From assembly GCA_029224185.1 (NCBI GenBank), contig CM055191.1:17305260-17369259 (forward strand): a DNA stretch of 64,000 nt. The letters are read 5' to 3'. Position numbers and translations under genes: made by a program. The stretch comes from Karalla daura (Eukaryota > Chordata > Actinopteri > Chaetodontiformes > Leiognathidae). Position 1 is the first letter of the stretch. Each line of letters begins with the position of its first letter. Shown in pieces: positions 44,340 through 57,587 of the stretch. Below the pieces are notes generated by a model, which was not told the DNA's origin, made no database searches, and saw nothing but the letters and a program-made list of their open reading frames with translations.

Positions 44340-45270
44340 AGCGGAGTCCTCGGAACACGCCCTTATTCCCATAAGACGTGAACGCCGCATTAATCACCCT
44401 CGCTGCTGGGCGTGGCCTCAGCCTAAAGGGGGAGGGGCCTGCGTGTGTGCGTGTGTGTGAGAGAGTGTGTGTATGTGTGTGCGTGCGCGCGTGTGTCTGT
44501 GTGTGAGTGTGTCTGTGTGTGTGTGAGTATGTGTGTGCGTGTATGTCCGCATGAGATGAGCTGCCTGCAGTCTTTGCGGCCACTGTTTCCTCCTCCTCCT
44601 CCAGCTTCTGTGTATCTGTCCAGTCCGGGGATGTTGACCACCGTGGCCTGATCCGCCGCTCCCTGCACCTCCAGCAGACTGACTCCGCGCTGCCGGCCTT
44701 ACTCCCTTCTCCTCCTCCTCCTCCTTCTCCTTCTCCTTCTCCTTCTCCTTCTCCTCTCCTCTCATCTGGCTGTGAGGTGAGTCCCGGGCTGAGGACGCAG
44801 GCTGGACAACTTTTACCGCCGTTGCCGTGGCGACACGCTCGGAGCGGAGCACACGTGCGCACTGCGCGTCACCGTGCGTCCATTGAATCCTAAAAAAACA
44901 AGTTTGCTTCACGGGTTCAGGCTCCGGTTCCCTGTTCGTAGCGAGCTCTCCGCCGGGGGGAGGTTGGGGGGAATAACGTAAGTTACGCACGCCGACCACT
45001 TTCCATGTCTTTTCAATGTTGTTACTCGTTCATTTGCATTTATTCGTTAGTCCGTGTTTACCATTGCGTAAGAGCCCGCAGCCTACTTTCTACTCCTGCG
45101 CCCCCTCCACCCAACTCTATTCTGTGAGAGTTTCGCCAGTCTCGCCTTATCGTCTTATCCTTTTTGGCAGCGTTTGCTTTGGGGTGGGGGTTAGGTGGGG
45201 GAAGGAGAAGAGGCGTTTTCCCAGGCAAAGCTTCGCGTGTCCCCGCTGCAGTGAGTTGGAGGGGAGGGGG
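44340..45270 (+). promoter_or_regulatory. grb10: CpG island, candidate GRB10 promoter
   Basis: CpG-dense block in otherwise CpG-poor DNA. GC boxes include GGGCGTGGC at 44408-44416 and GGGGGAGGGGC near 44426. It lies 12.8 kb upstream of the first GRB10 coding exon and downstream of COBL, where the promoter is expected. It also contains a degenerate GT tract at about 44445-44545. Confidence 0.6.
44560..44776 (+). other. grb10: Candidate noncoding first exon of GRB10
   Basis: A strong donor GAG|gtgagt lies at 44777 within the CpG island, preceded by pyrimidine-rich leader-like sequence with a CTC/CTT run at 44703-44757. Splicing to the acceptor at 57588 would join it to the GRB10 start codon. 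The transcription start is unknown; 44560 is arbitrary. Confidence 0.4.
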
Positions 45271-45547
45271 TCCCCAACACACTGAGGGAGCTGCTTGTTT
45301 AATGTGGGGTCATCAGTGTAATCACTCTCCTGTGAAGTTAAAAAAAAGAATCAACGCACTTGCTAAGACTCAGAATCATATTATATGTGTATAGTAGTTA
45401 CAACTTACAGCTAGGTGAATGACATAAGTTAGCAGCACAGGACACGTGTATTCTCCCTATGTGCACGACAGTTTTAACTAACAGAACTTATACGGTTTGC
45501 TCATCTCGATTTTACCTCTTGCAAGCAAGTGAAGGAGGGGAGTCAGG

Positions 45548-45660
45548 AAGCGCCTTCCAGTGGAGTGGCCATTGGTGTGGCATCTTAAAGTGGACCCAGA
45601 ATGGTTGAATGGAGTGTGGATCCTTGTTCTCTGGAGCTACCATAGAAGCTGGGGTGACAT
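45548..45660. repeat. Dispersed repeat copy 2
   Basis: GGCCATTGGTGTGGCATCT followed by AAAGTGGACCCAGAATGGTTG, TTCTCTGGAG and CATAGAAG parallels the copy at 43088-43185 in the same orientation. Confidence 0.6.
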
Positions 45661-48600
45661 CAGTGCACTTTTTAGGAATCAGGTTTTATTGCCTGGTACT
45701 TACACAACTTGGTCATACAGCTAGAAGGAATTTTTTGTGACAGCACACATAAGGATGGTATGCCGTATATTCAAAATGTACAAATAATACTAAGCAGTGT
45801 TATTTGCAATGATAAGGTTGGGTTGCGGGGAAGTCTTATCAGGCTCCTTTATGTGGCTTACTTGATGTGAAAATTTTGGGGGGCATCCTTTGCCCACACC
45901 ATTTTCATGCCTGCTGTTTTACAGTATGTCACGTTGATGTGCCCTCTTGAGTATACCTCCACTGTTTCATTGTGTCATTTGCTTTAAAGCCTGCTGCAGC
46001 TCATATCCTCAAGTCAGCAATACTGTATTGTGCCTCAGTTATGCAGCACCCTGTTAAGGAGCTGTTTTCATGATGCCAGCACTAATATAAAGGGGCAGTG
46101 AGTGAGAGAGGCCGATGATTATCTAATCTAACTTAACATGGAAATGTCTTGACAAAGCAACTCTTCATAGATGGTCTAATCTGACCTGTCATTTTGGCCC
46201 TCCTCCAAATCAATTTCTTTTATTGGCTGCATGTGGCGTCTGCAGAAAGTTGCATAACCACCCAAATTTATGATTCTGGGAACTATCGACATTGGCCTCT
46301 GTGTTTTGAATGCAGATCAGGGCTCTCATGAGGGAGGTACTGGGCGGACTGATGCTGTTGCTAAGATTTTGTAGGCACTGTGTCAGCGTGCACTTTGAAG
46401 GGAAACCCTGAGATTACTCTCTCCTGCTCAAAGGAATAGAGACTGCCACATCTGGGTTTTTCATCTCCACGGGCGGAGCTATTGATCTAAATTTTACCTC
46501 GATGGGACGTGTGTGATGCAGGAAATGCTGGATAAAAGTAAGCTCTAATTGTTCTATAAATGGTCCTACATGTTGCATCGCGTTGATGCCTCAGGGGTTA
46601 ATTACAGCTGCTTTGATTGAAATCCTGCACACTTAAATGTATCAGTATATCTTAAATTCAGACTCTGTTAAGCTCTCAGAATTAAGGCAAGTGAAGCACA
46701 GTCAGCAAACCTTGCTGGAGTCACTAAAGTGAAACACACAGTCCTGCCAACCACTGATATTCCACTCAGCTTGGCAGCCTGCACTGGGCCATTTCTATAG
46801 TGCACACATGCTCGGCCCTCTGCATGTTAACCTCCAAAGTGTGGCTGAATGTGAAGTAGTTTGGTCACGTGGCTGCTCTGACATACAGCCCATAACATGC
46901 TATAGTTGAGTTTTTTTCAAGCATGTGATTTTTTTTTGACACACTCCCATTCACAACCAAAGAGGATTTCTCTTTTCCTTGCCCCTGCCCATTATTTCCT
47001 GCTTTCTTTCATTTAATTATGTTGTGGTCACATCTCTGTGCACATGGCAACCGCTCTAGCTGCGGTTTGTTTCACCCCCTCAGCACCAGTCCTGCTATTT
47101 CAAGTCCGTAGTCAGTAAGCGCAGGCATGACAGGGCATGAACCCTGCAAGACTAGAGGCTGCCAAAAGGCTGCTGACTGCACATATTGCACATAATTATA
47201 CTTCCAATCCGCTGTAGGATTTTGACCTGCGTCTTGCGCTTTGTTTCCCCGAGTAAGAATCTAAACTGCGTCGGGCTCTGCTGCCCGTTCTCCACTGGAT
47301 TTTGATTGAAGTGCTGTATGCTTGGCAGCAGTCACCCCGGAGGGTTGTTGCATAACCGTAAACCTGAGCCACATTTTAAACTTAAATGCTTTTGGTGATG
47401 TTTAAATGTACACACAGTTGTTTGCATATAGTTTCAGCTGGCATCCGAGCAGGGAAAGATATCCTATTAGCTGGTAGTGGTGGTATAAGAGCTCGTGGTC
47501 GTGCTCTCGGCAGCATTCCATTGGGTCTTGCGTCAGCCAGCAGTCATTCAGCACTGGTTAGTCTAGGCTTATGCACTGTTAATACCCCCTCCCTGATGTC
47601 ATGACACCATTAACCCAAGCCTGCTGGGGGACCACTGATCAGTTCATGTCAGTCGACGGACGCAGCCTGGATCTACTGTAGAAGCAGAGAAAACTCTGCG
47701 AGAACCTCTGCGCCAGAACGCTCAGCTGGTGTGTCAGTGATCGAGAAACAAACCAGCAATGTTGGAGACTGGCATTTGACTTTTTTTCTGCCTTTGGCTA
47801 AAGGTTACATTGGCGCTCAGTTGCATAATCAGACATAATTTCTACATACTTGCTCTTCAGTTCCCACATCTGTGGCCTCACAACAAGCTACAGACGTAAG
47901 CATTTGGCTTTTTTGCTTTAAATTGGTGCACAACCACAAGTTAACAGTTCATAAGACTAATGTGACCATTTACTGTTGACAGTACAGCCCAATTAATGTT
48001 TTATGCACTCCGTATCTCGGCTATAACTGCTGAGTAATCATGTTCTGCTTTGCACAGAGTCATTTCTAAGAACCGAAAGCCTTTGCCAGAGGAAAAACTT
48101 GCGGTATTATTCTTCTCCCTCCTCCTCCGTACTGTAAATATGGACCTGTACAAACACAATTCTCGCTGCTTTCCACTTGTGACCTAAGGTGATGCAATGC
48201 TTGCTTGTCTAACCACCAAAGTGTACAGTGGGTTGGGTTTCTCCGTGGCTGGTGTTGGTCCAAATGTGGCTGAAACCCAAGCCTGCGTGAGAGGCAAGAA
48301 TGTTGCCTTTATTCAGTCGGTAACTGAACACCTGAGGGAGCACATGCACGGGTGGGTGCAGGTAATGCAGTGTGGCTGCACATCGATGTGTCGGATGGAA
48401 TGATCTTTCTAATGCGTGCATGCACCAGTTTTGTTTTTTTCCTCCCCTGCTCGCCGGCTCTCTCGCCTTTATTTCTATACGCCTGCCGTGTAATCATTGT
48501 CTCTTTGTCCATCTGTCTGCCCCATTGTCTCCCCAGTCAACCGTCTTTTCCTATAGGTAGCCTCACCCTTCTGGTTTGGTTGTCTTTATCTGTCCCCCAC

Positions 48601-51600
48601 CCCGCCTCCGCTGAGCCGTCTCACTGAACCAGCTGGAATCTGAAATGCAAGATCAAAACAAACCATGGTTAGTTGGCTGTGCTTGATGCACCGTACGATT
48701 AAAAAACAAAAAGCCCTCCCCCCCTCCCCAGGAATATTTCCCAGTGTGAAACCTCAGAACAATACAGGCATTTTTCTGCTCTTGAATTATGGCACTGTCC
48801 TAAATCTCATTCCGATTCCCTCTCACGCCCTGAGTATAGCACTTTTGACCATGCCGGCACGTATTTTTTTCGTACATAATTGCATTTTCTGCCCTATGGT
48901 TTTTAAGTATAATACTCAGACTTATGAGCGATCAGCTCTTTAGAGCGGTGCACTTTGGTACTCAGGAGTAGGACTTATGCTAAGTCCTTCTTAATATGAT
49001 TTTTATCCGTCAAGCAAGTTTGTTAGCATTCCTAAGAGTAAGTAAGTACAATAAATCCTGTTCCTTTTTCCCTTCAAGTGGTCACAGAGAACTCCAGCGT
49101 TTTTTTTATCCGATATAAATTCGGCGTTGAACATCCAGTGCAAGGTCACGTCTAATTAAATGTTTTGTGTTTTCCTTTTGTCGTGGATGATAAGACTTTA
49201 TTGTGGCTCCAGCAGCTTCAAGTTTAAGACTAAATTTAGCTTCTCCCATGACAGCTCGGTGTGTTTCCATAGCATTGGTAAATCACAGAGGCTCTGGACT
49301 TCCAACAGGTGTGGTAAGGATGGCGCCATGAGAAGGCGAGTCCGTCCACTGTGGTCCTCTGGGGCCACCGTTGCGACCAACTTGTGCACAAGCACAATTC
49401 CCAAGTCCCGTCCATTCATCTATGCCATTGCATAAGACTAGTTCTCCCAAGCAGCCCAATGCAATCCTCATCCAATTAGGCACTGTCCACGTTTCCAAAG
49501 GGCCTTTCTCTCATAGACTGGTGCTATTCAGCCTTCCCCGGCATGACATCAGGCCCTCTCTTATAGCCCCACTTTACGCTGCTGCTCTCAAATAATGAAA
49601 GCTGCCAATTAATGACTAATCAACGTGCAACAAGCACATCCAGAGAGGAGTGACTACCATCTAATCTGCTGATTAAAACAGAAGACAGAGATGCTCTGTT
49701 CAACTCTCTCTCCCTCCTCGTCTTTCAGCGTTGCAGTGCGTCAGAAACAACAGCCAGTCTACCACAGCTTGAATGATGGTAATTGGAATCACGTACGATA
49801 TTCATTTTAGAAGGGATTTTTAGTCAACATTTGTAGTCTGTGTAATGGCATTTATTTACTGTTTGACCCTCTTTAGTCATGTCCACTTCTAGCGGCAGCT
49901 GCATTTATGCTGTCCAGTGCTGTGTAAGAGTGAGACCATTACTGAGAGAAAATACATTTAAAGGGTGTCTGACAGAGCCAAAAACTTGTGGGAATCGGTG
50001 GGGAAATCTTCAGCCCGCAGCAATGCAAGACAGCAGAACAGCCAGCTTATCTTTCCATCCATTTCAATAGGTCACGTGCTTGAGGAAGTTTTGATAACTC
50101 ACAGGGTCAAGCCCTGCATTCCCACTTTAGGCGTCTGGCTAGTTTAAACATATACAGTAGAATAATTGATCTCCCCTCTCTCGGGGGTTGGGTTACGGTC
50201 AGTACATCCACTTCAATGGACTCTCCACCAGTCTCCAGGCGCAGAGTTGGACCATTGCCATCTCTCGAATTAAGACGCTGTTTATGTTCTGGACGGCAGC
50301 GGTGCGGGATGAGGGTAGGGGTCTGGTAGGCGGAGCGGGGGCTGGGCCGGAGTTTGGGGGAAGAGGGAGGTGGCTGGTGGGTTACAGTAGCATGGGTTAG
50401 CAGGGCTTCAGAGGCTCGGGGGAGTTTGGCGGGTGTGATGAAGAGAGGGGTGTGACCAGCAGCAGGGAGCACTGCTGTGTTGGACTAGTCCTACTCACTC
50501 AGAATTCAAGGCTCCTGTAACACAGATCTCATAGACAAGTGGCACTGATATCTCATCTTAATGATATGTGTTATATGCACACTGGTTGTGCAACATAACA
50601 AACAGTGGAATATGTGCTATCATCTGGCCTCTTGGCAAATGTTTGCCTCTGTTAATTGTTGGATTAGTTAGATTACTTTGTCATTAAATGGCTTTAACTA
50701 TGAATCCTTTTTGTTAAGGATTCATTTACCAGTCACAGTCATATTGGAAGAAAACAGGACTAGCTCCTCAGCCACTGAACAGCCACTGAGCTGTGCTGCA
50801 AGCAGCAATCAGTGGTTTGACTACATCTCTTTCCCTGTGAGCAGGCACCCGTTTCACGCTTCACATTGCCAGTTTATGGGTGTCAACAGAAATATGCATT
50901 AGAGAAGTTTCAGATTCTGAACTGGTGCGGGAGAGGGAACCCTGACGTGCTGTTTGTCCTCTATGGGCCTTCATAACTCATTTCACCTGAGACCGATCTG
51001 CTGGAATTATTAGACAGACTGATCTCAACCTACTGTGCGTGTCTGACACGAAATGCATCAGATTTATTGCTGGAGTTGCGGACGGTCAAAAACATCAGCT
51101 GCCTGCCAAATCTAAATCAAAAGCCATCAGCGTGATTGAGATGCACTTACTCAACCCCACTTTTAATCAAGAGTTCCCTTTTACCGCTAGCATTGCTCTT
51201 TTTTTGGAATTCAGCAATTAGCGATACAGTTTATTCTTGTCTCTTTAAGTTCAATTCTAGCTCTTAAAAAAGCCCCAACCTGCTCCTCCTCTTGCCTGTC
51301 GGAGCACAAGGTTTGGGGATCGTCCTGTATCGGGGAACTCATTAATAGAAGCTGCAGACGGCAACTTTGTGTGCTGTTTCTTCTCTGCCAAGAGAAACAG
51401 TTGAATCACATGAGAAGACATGCAAACACCAGGTGCTCCCTCGGGTGCAGCAGTGTCCTTCTCCAGGCCCTTAACACTTCTATTTGAAGATAAGTGATGT
51501 CAGGTTTGATCTGCGTCTGTCTGTCTGCCTGGGTGACGCCTCCGGCTGTGCTGCGATTCCACAGGTTCTACTCGACCCAACACAAATACGTCCATCATGG

Positions 51601-54179
51601 CATGCCTTTACTGCTGCACAGTCAGCATTATTATCACAGGCTGAAATTTCACATACGAATATATGAGAGGCTGTTTATTAGCACTCTGAAGATATTATTT
51701 ACACCGTCTTCCAGGAAACCGTATAGTGAGCAAACTTCTAGGAAATACTGTCCATCTAGTGCAGTGTTACAGCAAAAAGAGTCAAGTGACATTAATTATG
51801 TGTAAATGTTATAGCATGTAGCAGCTGCCATTCTAAATCCAAACGATGCAGAGTATCATTTTTTATATCTGCCTCAGTGAAAAATGACTTGAACAATTGT
51901 AAAAATACACTGTGACTTATTACTCATTACAAGCCAAAGCTGTTTCTCTTGACTGCCTTCCCCTTTTAGCCCATGGCTTGCGAACGTAGCTCATCAACAG
52001 CAAAGAATCAATACTGGCATCTCTAAGGAAAAGCAGAGTAAGATTCACATACACAGATCTTACATAGATGGTCAGCACAGGTCAGATGTTTTATGGGAGA
52101 GTTGGAAGTTGGACAGGAAACAGTCTCGTGCAGACCTTTACCCCATGGTGCAGCACATAAAACACTTTGTTCCCTGACATTACCTGGCCCCTTCAGGCAT
52201 AAAAAAGTCCCCTTTTGACCCCATGTTACCTGAGCAGGAAGCTTACGAACGGTATACGTGAGTGTCTTACACACACACACACACAGTCACATATTCTGCC
52301 ACATGTTCCTCACTCTTCCCGACCAGCCTGTCCCGGGTCAGCCCACAAGTCAATGCGTTCCATTCCGTGCCTTCGAGGTTCACTATACTGCATGCGTTTT
52401 TAGTCCCGGTACCCCGTATGGAAAGAATGCGTTCTCTGCATTCCAAGGATGGCTGAACAGAGCTGAACAGACCCGTGTTAATCTGTGTCCAGTCCAATCA
52501 GCTGAAGTCAAGTTGACTGCGGTGAACACATTTTACAATTATACACACGGGCAAAGTGGTTGACACAGCTGCACAGCTGAACTGCACAGATGCTGCCTCT
52601 GAGCACTGCCCGCCTTTGGTTTAAGGTTCAGCATGTGAAGGAAGGTTAAATGTTTCAGTCTCAAAAAGGACACACACATATACATATATATTTACATATA
52701 TACATTTTAATACTAGGTTGCTTTGTTTTCAAGACCAGGAATATGCATGAATTCCAATTTAAAACATGTTTATTTTTTTCTCTGTAGTCTGGAGTCTCAT
52801 CCACACTGTCAGGACCAAAACTCTTCTTCTACTTGAAATGAAACAATCCAGTCATTCTTATCTCTTGATGTCCTCAGGAAGTATCCAGCTGAATATGGTT
52901 GTTGCTTTGCCTTTATTTTGGAGAGCTGTGTGACCCTAAGTGGCATGTCTCTGTCAGTACCAATAAAATGTTCTTCAGACTGTAATCCAGCATTTATATC
53001 GCTGCTTCAGCTTCAGCAACAGCAGAACAGCTGCTATGAGAGTGAACGTAAACCCTCCACAGCTAAAGCACATACCGTGTATTTGATTTTATGCAGTAAC
53101 GCTTAATGTTAAGCAATCTTCTTCCCTGGCATTAAAAACAGATGTGCAACACTGCACAAGAATGCCGCCCTAAGCCCTACTATTTACAATGTTTTCCCAA
53201 TTAGGAAAGGGACTGGAATCTATATATATATATGGAGAAAGAGAGCTGTGAGCGCCTCACAGAAATGAACAGGGACCTGCACGCAGGTAGAGACAGTCAG
53301 AGACAGCAGACAGGTGAAGAAGAGAGACAGGCTGAGGAGAAGCCAAGGAGGATGGCAGACAGAAAGGCAGAAAAAAACAAGCAGAAGGCAGGTTGACAGT
53401 TAAGACGGACAAACCAGACCAACAGGCAGGGAGATCTGTTTAAAAAAAAAAATCAGACCCACTCCTTAGTTTACAAGGCATGTTTGGCAGTGCAGCTCAC
53501 AAGACACTTGTTTATTTCAGGCTTGGCCTACATACAGTCTGTGAGGTTAAAAGTTTAATATTTCCATTTTCCACTCTAGCTATTTTATTGGACTCCTTGG
53601 AAAGGCTGAAGGAAGGGAAAAACTTAATAATAACCTGTTATTTAATACGGGTGGAAGTTGTGGCCTAAGTAAGTAATGACTCTATTTTAAACCATGACGA
53701 GTGTTAATGTGCATGATGTGAAATGATGAAATGCTTTATTGTCTGAAAAGCGACATAGTCTTGCAGAGGCTTGTCTGAGGTTCCCAGCTCTCGGTTGGAT
53801 CACTGTTTGCCTGCTTTTATTTACCTTCATGCTGCTGGTTGCAAGCAGTGGTGCCGTCCCGCAGCTTCTAAGGTCTGATCCAGCCGGGATGTAAAAAGAG
53901 AACTGTTCGAGGAAATGTTTCTACTGTTTCAATTAGGCTTTACTTTAAATAGCGCAGGGTTCTGGTGATCCCAGGCCTTGCCTTTGGCTTCACTGCGGGG
54001 CTTATCGCCCTGGGATGTTAAAGCTGGACCCTTGAGATGTAAGCACATATCAGCACCTTAACCCCTCGACTGACTAAGCGCACTGTGCCACAAGTACATG
54101 CTGGAGAGCAGCTACGCCTTTTGTTTCCGAGCTCAGGGTGAAAACACGCAGAGGTCAGAGGTTATTCTGCCTCCCAAAA

Positions 54180-54960
54180 AGTTCAAGTGTCGCTTGGCCC
54201 CGGTAATGACTCATCATTAATGCGTTGTTACAGCCAGCGCACGATGCAACACTGACAGGTCAGATTGTGTCATTTTCCCATCCTCAGCAGTGGTTTCTCC
54301 ACAGTGGGGCCGTTCACTAGAACGTCTCATACACACGCTCTCACCGTTATGGTCGAACGAAAGTTTCTTTTGAGTGAAGGAAATCCCTGATTAAATAATT
54401 GTCTTAGTGTTTATGGCCTATTGGCTCAAGCACAATGTCGTATAACATTGCACGTTGTATCTCATTAAGTCCAAATGGCACATCTAAAGTCACATTTCCG
54501 CTGATATGATTTTCCAGCGGCCACCCATGTTCTTGGCAGCAGCTGGAGACTTGTCTGACATTACTAATCCATCCCAGTCGAGGTCCGGTTTCACGTTTCC
54601 TAATCGGACAGTGTAGCGAGCGGGGAAAGTGGTCGGTGTAGCTTGATCTATAAGGACGAACGGTGTGGAGCATTCTAGAAAGTTCCCACAACGTCAGATG
54701 GACGTGGGGGAAAACTCAGAGCGGGACACCTCCGGCCCAAGTCTCACCCAGGACGTCGCCGGCGCTGCAGAGGATTTATGATGCATGATGGGTATTATTA
54801 AGGCCCTTGCGTTTGAAGTCCCCAGCGAAACATTCCCCCTCATGCAAGCCTGAGCAAAAATCTCTTTAATTAATCCAGATGCTGTCACCTCGCCGCTGGG
54901 TACAGCCGACGTACCCCACAGTCCACCTTTCTTGTGCAGCGACAACGTCCGAATAATTGC
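54180..54960. promoter_or_regulatory. Candidate conserved noncoding element(s)
   Basis: Balanced, non-repetitive sequence with dense motif-like content: AP-1 TGACTCA at 54207-54213, homeodomain-type CATTAATG at 54215-54222, and CpG-richer sequence from 54590 on. It has the look of conserved regulatory DNA, but conservation cannot be tested here. Confidence 0.25.
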
Positions 54961-57587
54961 ACTGTCTAGATCAGAGGCGGTTAGGTCTCAGTGCACAGTT
55001 GAAGTGGAAGGAATCGAATCAAAGGGCTCTGAGAGGGTCTAATCCCCGCACTGGAATGGCTTTGATTGTGTCAGGGAACAATTAAGCCTAGGTGCGTGTG
55101 TGTGTTTGGTCAATATATCAGTCACTGAGAGGCACTGTGGCACATATGAGCACTTTGAAACCCAGGCAGCAAAGTATTTTAATGCTACACAGAAGCCCGA
55201 GCTTGTTCCCATGTTTAATGACACACAGGAGGAGCACAAAGCTACGCCGGGGAGTTTAGCTCAGCCGTGTTGAATACGCGGCCCGTTCAACAGGAAAGTG
55301 ACACCTTTTGTCACAGATTGAATTCTCTGACGTGCAGTTAGGTGAGCTCTGCCCCTGTCCCTGTTGTGCAACCTCTTGACTTGTGCGGTATAATAAACAT
55401 ACAGTTCAGCTGCGGTGAGGCAGCAAGTGTGCGGCGCCTAATGAGGGGCCGCTCGGAGAGGTGAGGCTGATGTTAATTTGTTTTGTTTTTGTTGTAAACT
55501 GTGTGTCTGTAAATAATGTGTAAATGACGGGCCGTCCTTGCATGCCAGCCCGGCCAGGCCACACACATAGGCTGATACAGTCACATACGCACGCACACAC
55601 ACACACACACAAGCATACAAACACACACATATACACACACTCATTACAAGCAGGCCCTTTGAGCGGTCCCAGTGATGGTGGTGCCAAACTCTTTGTTTAG
55701 AATGCATTCATGGGTCGACCATTATTGGAGAGTCCAGAAACCCTCGATTCAATTTTAGTTCTTTGCAAACATAATTGGAAAGGTAGAGCGCCGAGTGACA
55801 GATTTATTTATCTCGTCAGCTGACGCAGGGATTAGGCCGCCTTGCAGACCTGTTGAACTGAAGCTCAGGGCACTGTTTCTCTCGGACCTTGTATCTAATC
55901 TTCAGTCTTACAGTCAAACGTGGTCAGTGTACCGCACCCAAGGTGCTTTTCGAAAGCCGGACGGCTCCGAGAGTCCATGAGCGACCCTCCCACGCCTTTC
56001 CCACTTTCCTTTTTCGAGTTGGCCACGCATGACCATTTCTGTGACTTTCCAAAACCAACATTCTCACATCGGGCAAGATAAAGCTGGTGTGTTGCAGTTT
56101 AAGAGCAAGCATGGGTCTTAATTATTTATTTTCATGTAAACGAGTGCAACACCACCAGTGTCTCCCTTTCAAAACCGTCCCCTATCAGTCTCTGGTCGAC
56201 CATCTTTGGCTGCTTGAAAATGCTTGGTCGTGCTTGCTTCACTGTTGTTTGAAAGTGAACAGATTGCGGACGTCTGTATTGGGAGCACAGCGCTCCTGTC
56301 ATTGTACAAGAACACGGTCGGTCTGAGGCGGTGGGACGCATACCTCCATAAACACAAGCAGAGCTTCTCAAAGACCCTGAAAATGCCCTAAAAATAGAGC
56401 CCTCACACACCCACTCACACATGCTGAGCATATGTAAACACATACAGTGCACGTACGCGTGCAGAAATTCATGTACGGGCAGAGGGACACATACACACTC
56501 TATAGCCGCAAGGGCAGCCCGCTCACAACCGCCTGTGCAAACAGGAGATAATATTAGCCGCCTATAAAATGGCATGTCATATTTTTAAAACTCCAACAGG
56601 GGGTCATGAACTGCTGCATAAAAGACCGTCATAGTTGTGAGCCTGAGCTGTTTGGCTGCAAATATACTCTGGGTTCTAACTTAAGAGCTGGAGAGGTGCC
56701 TGCAGAGTATTTTTGGGTCTGTGTTTACAGGTGTTTGTCCAGTGGCAGCAGTGCCAAGAGGTTAATAGGATACCCACTTTAAGAAGTTCAAATAGACGAA
56801 CGTCCGTGTTGTTGAATTTGTGGTGATCCTGACCCAGGTCTGGCCGGCAGGCAGGCTTCATACATTGGAGAAGCAACTTTAAAGTCGCCCGAGGTGTAAC
56901 TTGTGTTGCAGCTATGTTCATTTACAAGGACATCGCCTGGGCAGAGTGTACGATCGGGATGGTGCCATTGCCAGTTTGGTTTGGGGTCAGAATGGTAAAA
57001 TGATTTGCAGAAATCCCAATGGCAAGAGCAAAACATGTCCTTGGCCTTTATAAGAGCGACTTGCATATGTTTGACAACATCACAAATCTACTTTATTACT
57101 GCAGGTAGACTACAATAATAGAGCAAAGTCTGATCCGCCTTTTTTATAATACAAATCATAATACAAACACTGTGGTTTATTCTGGCTCCACTTTATACAC
57201 CATAATAAACATGAAAAACATGATTTGTTTATTTACTTTTTTGGCTCCTTGCAGCTTCATAGATCTCACTCTCTGAACAAGTTGGAGGTCCCAAAATGCT
57301 GCAGTTGACTTTGGATATAATTTAACATTTTGTTTATGCCTCACAATTTGTGACCAAACCCTGTGTGTCCCTTGTCACTGGTTCATGTTGTTTACCTTGG
57401 GTCTATGTGGGTTAAGAAGTGCTCTGTGCTATATCTGTCTGCTCAGAACTGAGACTTCATCTTGCTTTCCTTCTGTCATCCTCCTCTCCTTGCTTCACCC
57501 TTTCTTTCTTGGATCTTATTATCCTCCTCTTGCTTCCGGTGTAGTTTTCCACTAACCTCCATCTGCTGGCTCTTTGTTTCTCTGCAG

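Larger units (their letters stand above)
40881..44340. other. Intergenic region between COBL and GRB10
   Basis: No gene was recognised. It contains a (CT)27 tract at 41092-41146, a perfect CRE palindrome TGACGTCA at 41685-41692, one copy of a dispersed repeat at 43088-43185 and a SINE-like segment at 43790-43960. Confidence 0.65.
44777..57587 (+). other. grb10: Presumed GRB10 intron 1, 12.8 kb
   Basis: No coding exon was recognised. It holds the second dispersed-repeat copy (45548-45660), short (CA)n tracts near 52268-52287 and 55589-55635, a GC-rich block near 50160-50480, and possible conserved elements near 54180-54960. Alternative first exons could be hidden here. Confidence 0.5.

Noticed and set aside
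44191..44999. Overlapping minus-strand ORFs of 223 and 193 codons in the CpG island
   Set aside because: They are mostly Glu-Gly/Glu-Lys and Thr-His repeats from simple sequence. Lack of stops follows from GC-rich composition, and they overlap the presumed GRB10 promoter.
50107..50472. 121-codon minus-strand Pro/Ser-rich ORF
   Set aside because: GC-rich local composition explains the open frame; no recognisable domain and no supported splice sites.
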